Shown here: in pieces, positions 61,783 through 64,000 of the stretch
How the letters are laid out: each line of letters starts with the position of its first letter
Numbering within the stretch: the stretch's first letter is position 1
Assembly: GCF_003570725.1 (NCBI RefSeq)
Contig: NZ_QWVS01000026.1
Location: forward strand, 24,783-88,782
Length of the DNA stretch: 64,000 nucleotides
Direction of reading: 5' to 3'
Origin: Peribacillus asahii
GTDB taxonomy: Bacteria > Bacillota > Bacilli > Bacillales > DSM-1321
Notes under the pieces: model-generated
Database searches by the model: none
Seen by the model: only the letters and a program-made list of their open reading frames with translations
What the model was told of the DNA's origin: nothing
Made by a program: the position numbers and the translations under genes

Positions 61783-62718
61783 TTATGATTGGAAAGTACA
61801 ATCAATGTCTCGAATCTCTTCTGCTGTTAATCGCACATCTAATGTTTTTAAATTATCTAGCACTTGTTCCGCTCTCTTTGCACCTGGAATCACAACGTCG
61901 ATGGAAGCGCGTGTTAAATACCAAGCTAAGACGATATGGGCAACGTTTGTTTGTTTAGCATCAGCAATTTTACGTATTTTTTCTACTTTTTCTAAGTTTT
62001 GTGCAAATGCCGCTCCTTGCAAATGCGGCATTTGTGAACGAAGGTCATTGAATACCATGTCTTTATTGTATTTACCTGCTAATATGCCAGCTGCTAGAGG
62101 GAAGTAAGGTATAAATGAAATATTCTGCTCTGCTGTATAAGGGAGTAATTCTTTTTCCGCAGATCGTTGTAATAAATTATATTCACCTTGATAAACATCG
62201 ACATACCCGTCTGTATTCGCTTCTTTTAACTGATCCATTGAGAAGTTAGAAACACCAATCGCTCTAATTTTTCCTTCGTCTTTCAATTGTTTTAATGCAC
62301 CAACCGCTTCATCTTTTGGTGTATCGTTATCTGGAAAATGGATATAAAATAAATCGATGTAATCCGTCTGCAGACGTTTTAAGCTCTCCTCAACAGCCTG
62401 TTTTAAAAAATGCGGAGAATTGTCGATTACAACATCTTGTCCAACAAATTTATGTGCACCTTTGGTGGCAATAACCATGTCGCTGCGTTTTCCTGTTTCT
62501 TTCATGACTTCTCCTACTAATTCTTCAGAACGCCCTGGTCCGTAAATGAATGCTGTATCTAGAAAGTTAACCCCGTGATTAATTGCAGCTCGTACTAACT
62601 CTTTTCCTGCCTCTTCATTTAAATTAGGATAAAGATTATGACCTCCGACAGCATTCGTTCCAAGTCCAATCGGATTGACATATATATCTGTTTTTCCTAA
62701 TTGTGTTTGCTTAATCAT
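61783..62718 (-). CDS. Aldo/keto reductase
   Basis: A 311-aa TIM-barrel NADPH-dependent reductase. The catalytic tetrad regions are visible: [13 protein letters not shown] (Asp and Tyr), IATKGAH (Lys) and [10 protein letters not shown] (His). The phosphate-binding end includes [11 protein letters not shown]. It resembles IolS/YhdN-type AKR11 proteins; substrate unknown, probably a carbonyl detoxification role. ATG at 62718 follows AGAGGAA at 7 nt. In-frame codons upstream are less well placed. Confidence 0.88.
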   Translation of the reverse strand: MIKQTQLGKTDIYVNPIGLGTNAVGGHNLYPNLNEEAGKELVRAAINHGVNFLDTAFIYGPGRSEELVGEVMKETGKRSDMVIATKGAHKFVGQDVVIDNSPHFLKQAVEESLKRLQTDYIDLFYIHFPDNDTPKDEAVGALKQLKDEGKIRAIGVSNFSMDQLKEANTDGYVDVYQGEYNLLQRSAEKELLPYTAEQNISFIPYFPLAAGILAGKYNKDMVFNDLRSQMPHLQGAAFAQNLEKVEKIRKIADAKQTNVAHIVLAWYLTRASIDVVIPGAKRAEQVLDNLKTLDVRLTAEEIRDIDCTFQS

Positions 62719-62895
62719 TTTCATTCCTCTTTTCACATTTTTTATTTTGCAGACAAGTTAAACAACTATAGTAAAAAATAAATTATTTCATTTTTAGGAA
62801 AAATAATAGATTGCTTCATATATTTTACACCTTTCTATTTATACTATACTACATATCTATTTATTAATAATAATTTATTATAAACTTACTTTACG

Positions 62896-62923
62896 AAATT
62901 AATTTATATAAATAAATTAATTT
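62896..62923. promoter_or_regulatory. Large AT-rich palindrome upstream of the FMN reductase gene
   Basis: AAATTAATTTAT (62896-62907) and its exact complement (62912-62923) are separated by 4 bp. Flanking TTTAC and GTAAA-type bases extend the symmetry. It lies about 190 nt before an NADPH/FMN reductase gene and could be a MarR/HxlR-type operator responding to quinones. The remainder of this 393-bp gap shows no ORF. Confidence 0.4.
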
Positions 62924-63111
62924 ACATAAGGTAAATTGAAAGAATAAAGAAATGAAAAAATGAGTTAGGAAAAGTTATATAAAGTGCAGTTTTAGGACTT
63001 ATTGTCTTTATTCATGGGGTGTCGAAGTTTCAAGGGGAAAACAGATAAGCGGTGTGAAAGATGGGTTTTTTGGAAAAGATATTTGGGAAACAAACGAAGG
63101 AGGAAAAAACA

Positions 63112-63657
63112 ATGACTGATAAATTAAACATTGGAATTATCTTAGGAAGCACACGTCAAGGGCGTGTAAGTCCACAAGTAGGAAAATGGGTAAAAGAAAT
63201 TGCGGACAAACGTGGAGATGCAAATTATGAAATAGTAGATATTGCTGATTTTAATTTACCGTTCTTAGGGACAACTGATGGGACGGAACCGGGAATTGCA
63301 GCTTGGAATGAAAAACTTGCGAATTTAGATGGATTCGTGTTCATTGTTCAGGAGTATAACCACAGTATTACAGGAGCATTAAAAAATGCCCTTGATTTTG
63401 CGCGTGAAGCATGGAACAACAAAGCGGCCGGTATCGTTAGCTATGGGTCTACTGGTGGTGCTCGTGCAGCAGAACATTTACGTGGAATTTGCGGTGAGTT
63501 AAAAATTGCGGACGTTCGTGCACATCCAACATTGTCTTTGTTTCTAGATTTTGAAAATGGAACTGATTTCAAACCTCAAGCCTTACATCTAGATAATGTA
63601 AATGCGATGCTTGGTGAAGTTGTGGAATGGAGTGGAGCCTTAAAAACTTTAAGATAA
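63112..63657 (+). CDS. NADPH-dependent FMN reductase (flavodoxin-like)
   Basis: A 181-aa flavoprotein, MTDKLNIGIILGSTRQGRVS onward. It has the FMN phosphate loop GSTRQGR and the QEYNHSITGALKNALDF motif typical of the NADPH:FMN/quinone reductase family. ATG at 63112 follows AAGGAGGAAAAAAC. The frame also contains an ATG at 63061 that would add GFLEKIFGKQTKEEKT, with a poorer ribosome site. The next gene fragment starts 33 nt downstream, so an operon with an NAD-binding protein is likely. Confidence 0.85.
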   Translation: MTDKLNIGIILGSTRQGRVSPQVGKWVKEIADKRGDANYEIVDIADFNLPFLGTTDGTEPGIAAWNEKLANLDGFVFIVQEYNHSITGALKNALDFAREAWNNKAAGIVSYGSTGGARAAEHLRGICGELKIADVRAHPTLSLFLDFENGTDFKPQALHLDNVNAMLGEVVEWSGALKTLR

Positions 63658-63690
63658 AAAATAGAAATTAGGGAGAATGGAGTGACAATT

Positions 63691-63837
63691 ATGAAGATTG
63701 CAGTTATTGGGGCGAGCGGAAAAGCAGGACAGTTTATTTTAAAAGAAGGAATCGGACGAGGGCATCAAGTCACAGCTGTTGTTAGAGATGCGTCGAAGCT
63801 TACAGAGAAAAACGGGGCTAAAAAACAGCTTCTTTAA
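63691..63837 (+). pseudogene. Truncated NmrA-like NAD(P)-binding protein
   Basis: A 48-aa ORF starts MKIAVIGASGKAGQFILKEG and includes GHQVTAVVRDASKL, the N-terminal Rossmann unit of YwnB/NmrA-type oxidoreductases that are normally about 210 aa. After LTEKNGAKKQLL a stop and a terminator follow. The rest of the gene is deleted. GGGAGAATGGAG provides a ribosome site. Confidence 0.65.
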
Positions 63838-63845
63838 ATATAGTT

Positions 63846-63884
63846 AAACTTGCTCAATTTTACTTTTCATTGAGCAAGTTTTTT
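63846..63884 (+). terminator. Terminator after the truncated gene
   Basis: AAACTTGCTCAAT and ATTGAGCAAGTTT form a 13-bp stem with a 10-nt loop, followed by T's. Confidence 0.75.
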
Positions 63885-63963
63885 GAATTATAGGCATTGA
63901 ACTGTTGGTAAGCTTATCGTAAAATATAAATAGGATCATTTGTTCGTGTAGAAGGAGGTGAAA

Positions 63964-64000
63964 ATGGTGAGTTTGGTATTTAATCGTAAGATTGAAATGT
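63964..64000 (+). CDS. Start of a gene cut by the window edge
   Basis: AAGGAGGTGAAA immediately precedes an ATG encoding MVSLVFNRKIEM before the window ends. The strong ribosome site makes it a credible gene start. Too little is present to classify it. Confidence 0.5.
   Translation, partial: MVSLVFNRKIEM

Noticed and set aside
61557..61805. 82-aa minus-strand ORF overlapping the aldo/keto reductase end
   Set aside because: Overlaps the reductase and has no start signal; another frame there looks more protein-like but is a fragment.
1..64000. CRISPR arrays, tRNA or rRNA genes, complete insertion sequences
   Set aside because: No regularly spaced repeats, no cloverleaf tRNA and no transposase were seen on either strand.

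Overview
The window is low-GC (AT-rich) DNA from an endospore-forming, Bacillaceae-type Firmicute. The support is strong Shine-Dalgarno sites with frequent GTG/TTG starts, Bacillus-type SRP RNA and type B RNase P RNA, a Spo0E-like phosphatase, YueI- and YkvS-like (DUF1694, DUF2187) proteins, and a CodY box upstream of a branched-chain aminotransferase. It reads as chromosomal sequence with two decayed accessory patches. The genus cannot be fixed by reading alone.

Region 1 (0-13 kb) is a hexuronate catabolism island resembling the exu/kdg loci of Bacillus. It holds KDG kinase, a YjmD-type zinc dehydrogenase, KDPG aldolase, mannonate dehydratase, an SDR fructuronate reductase, a LacI regulator and a hexuronate permease. 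A second, AraC-linked arm has altronate dehydratase, another zinc dehydrogenase and tagaturonate reductase. A 12-bp palindrome (TAAATCGATTTA) occurs at both the kdgK and permease promoters and is the likely LacI operator. The galacturonate arm looks damaged: altronate dehydratase has no proper start, its promoter gap with araC is missing, and tagaturonate reductase carries a frameshift. No uronate isomerase (uxaC) is present.

Region 2 (13-31.5 kb) is ordinary metabolism: a lactonase, adenine and guanine deaminases, an AEC transporter, an L,D-transpeptidase, YueI, a formate/nitrite channel, CodY-linked IlvK, azoreductase, PepF, a UPF1-like helicase, a luciferase-like oxidoreductase and a PabB-PabC fusion. 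Several micro-ORFs (33, 43 and 56 aa) lie between annotated-size genes.

Region 3 (31.5-53 kb) is mosaic. It holds a YcgL-type nucleotidyltransferase, an M15 lysin, D-serine dehydratase with an MFS transporter, an M48 protease fused to ankyrin repeats, an IseA-type inhibitor, a LysR/MFS pair, relics of xanthine dehydrogenase and pyruvate oxidase, a macrodomain-HTH protein next to a vWA protein, glutamine synthetase, a decayed prophage segment (HNH and terminase relics), an acyltransferase and a DUF1906-LysM protein.

Region 4 (53-59 kb) is the most interesting part: a cell-wall module on the minus strand. It contains an OmpR-type two-component system, a lipoprotein with a C-terminal IseA-like domain, a secreted IseA-like protein with an extra domain, and an NlpC/P60 homologue whose catalytic residues are all replaced. 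The two IseA-domain genes of the module and the distant iseA (39.2 kb) share TGTWAM-type direct repeats in their upstream regions, spaced about one helical turn. The inferred picture is regulation of D,L-endopeptidase activity by inhibitors and a pseudo-enzyme.

Region 5 (59-64 kb) has a KOW-domain protein, the SRP RNA and RNase P RNA side by side, an enoyl-CoA hydratase, an aldo/keto reductase, an FMN reductase, a truncated NAD-binding gene and the start of a gene running off the end.
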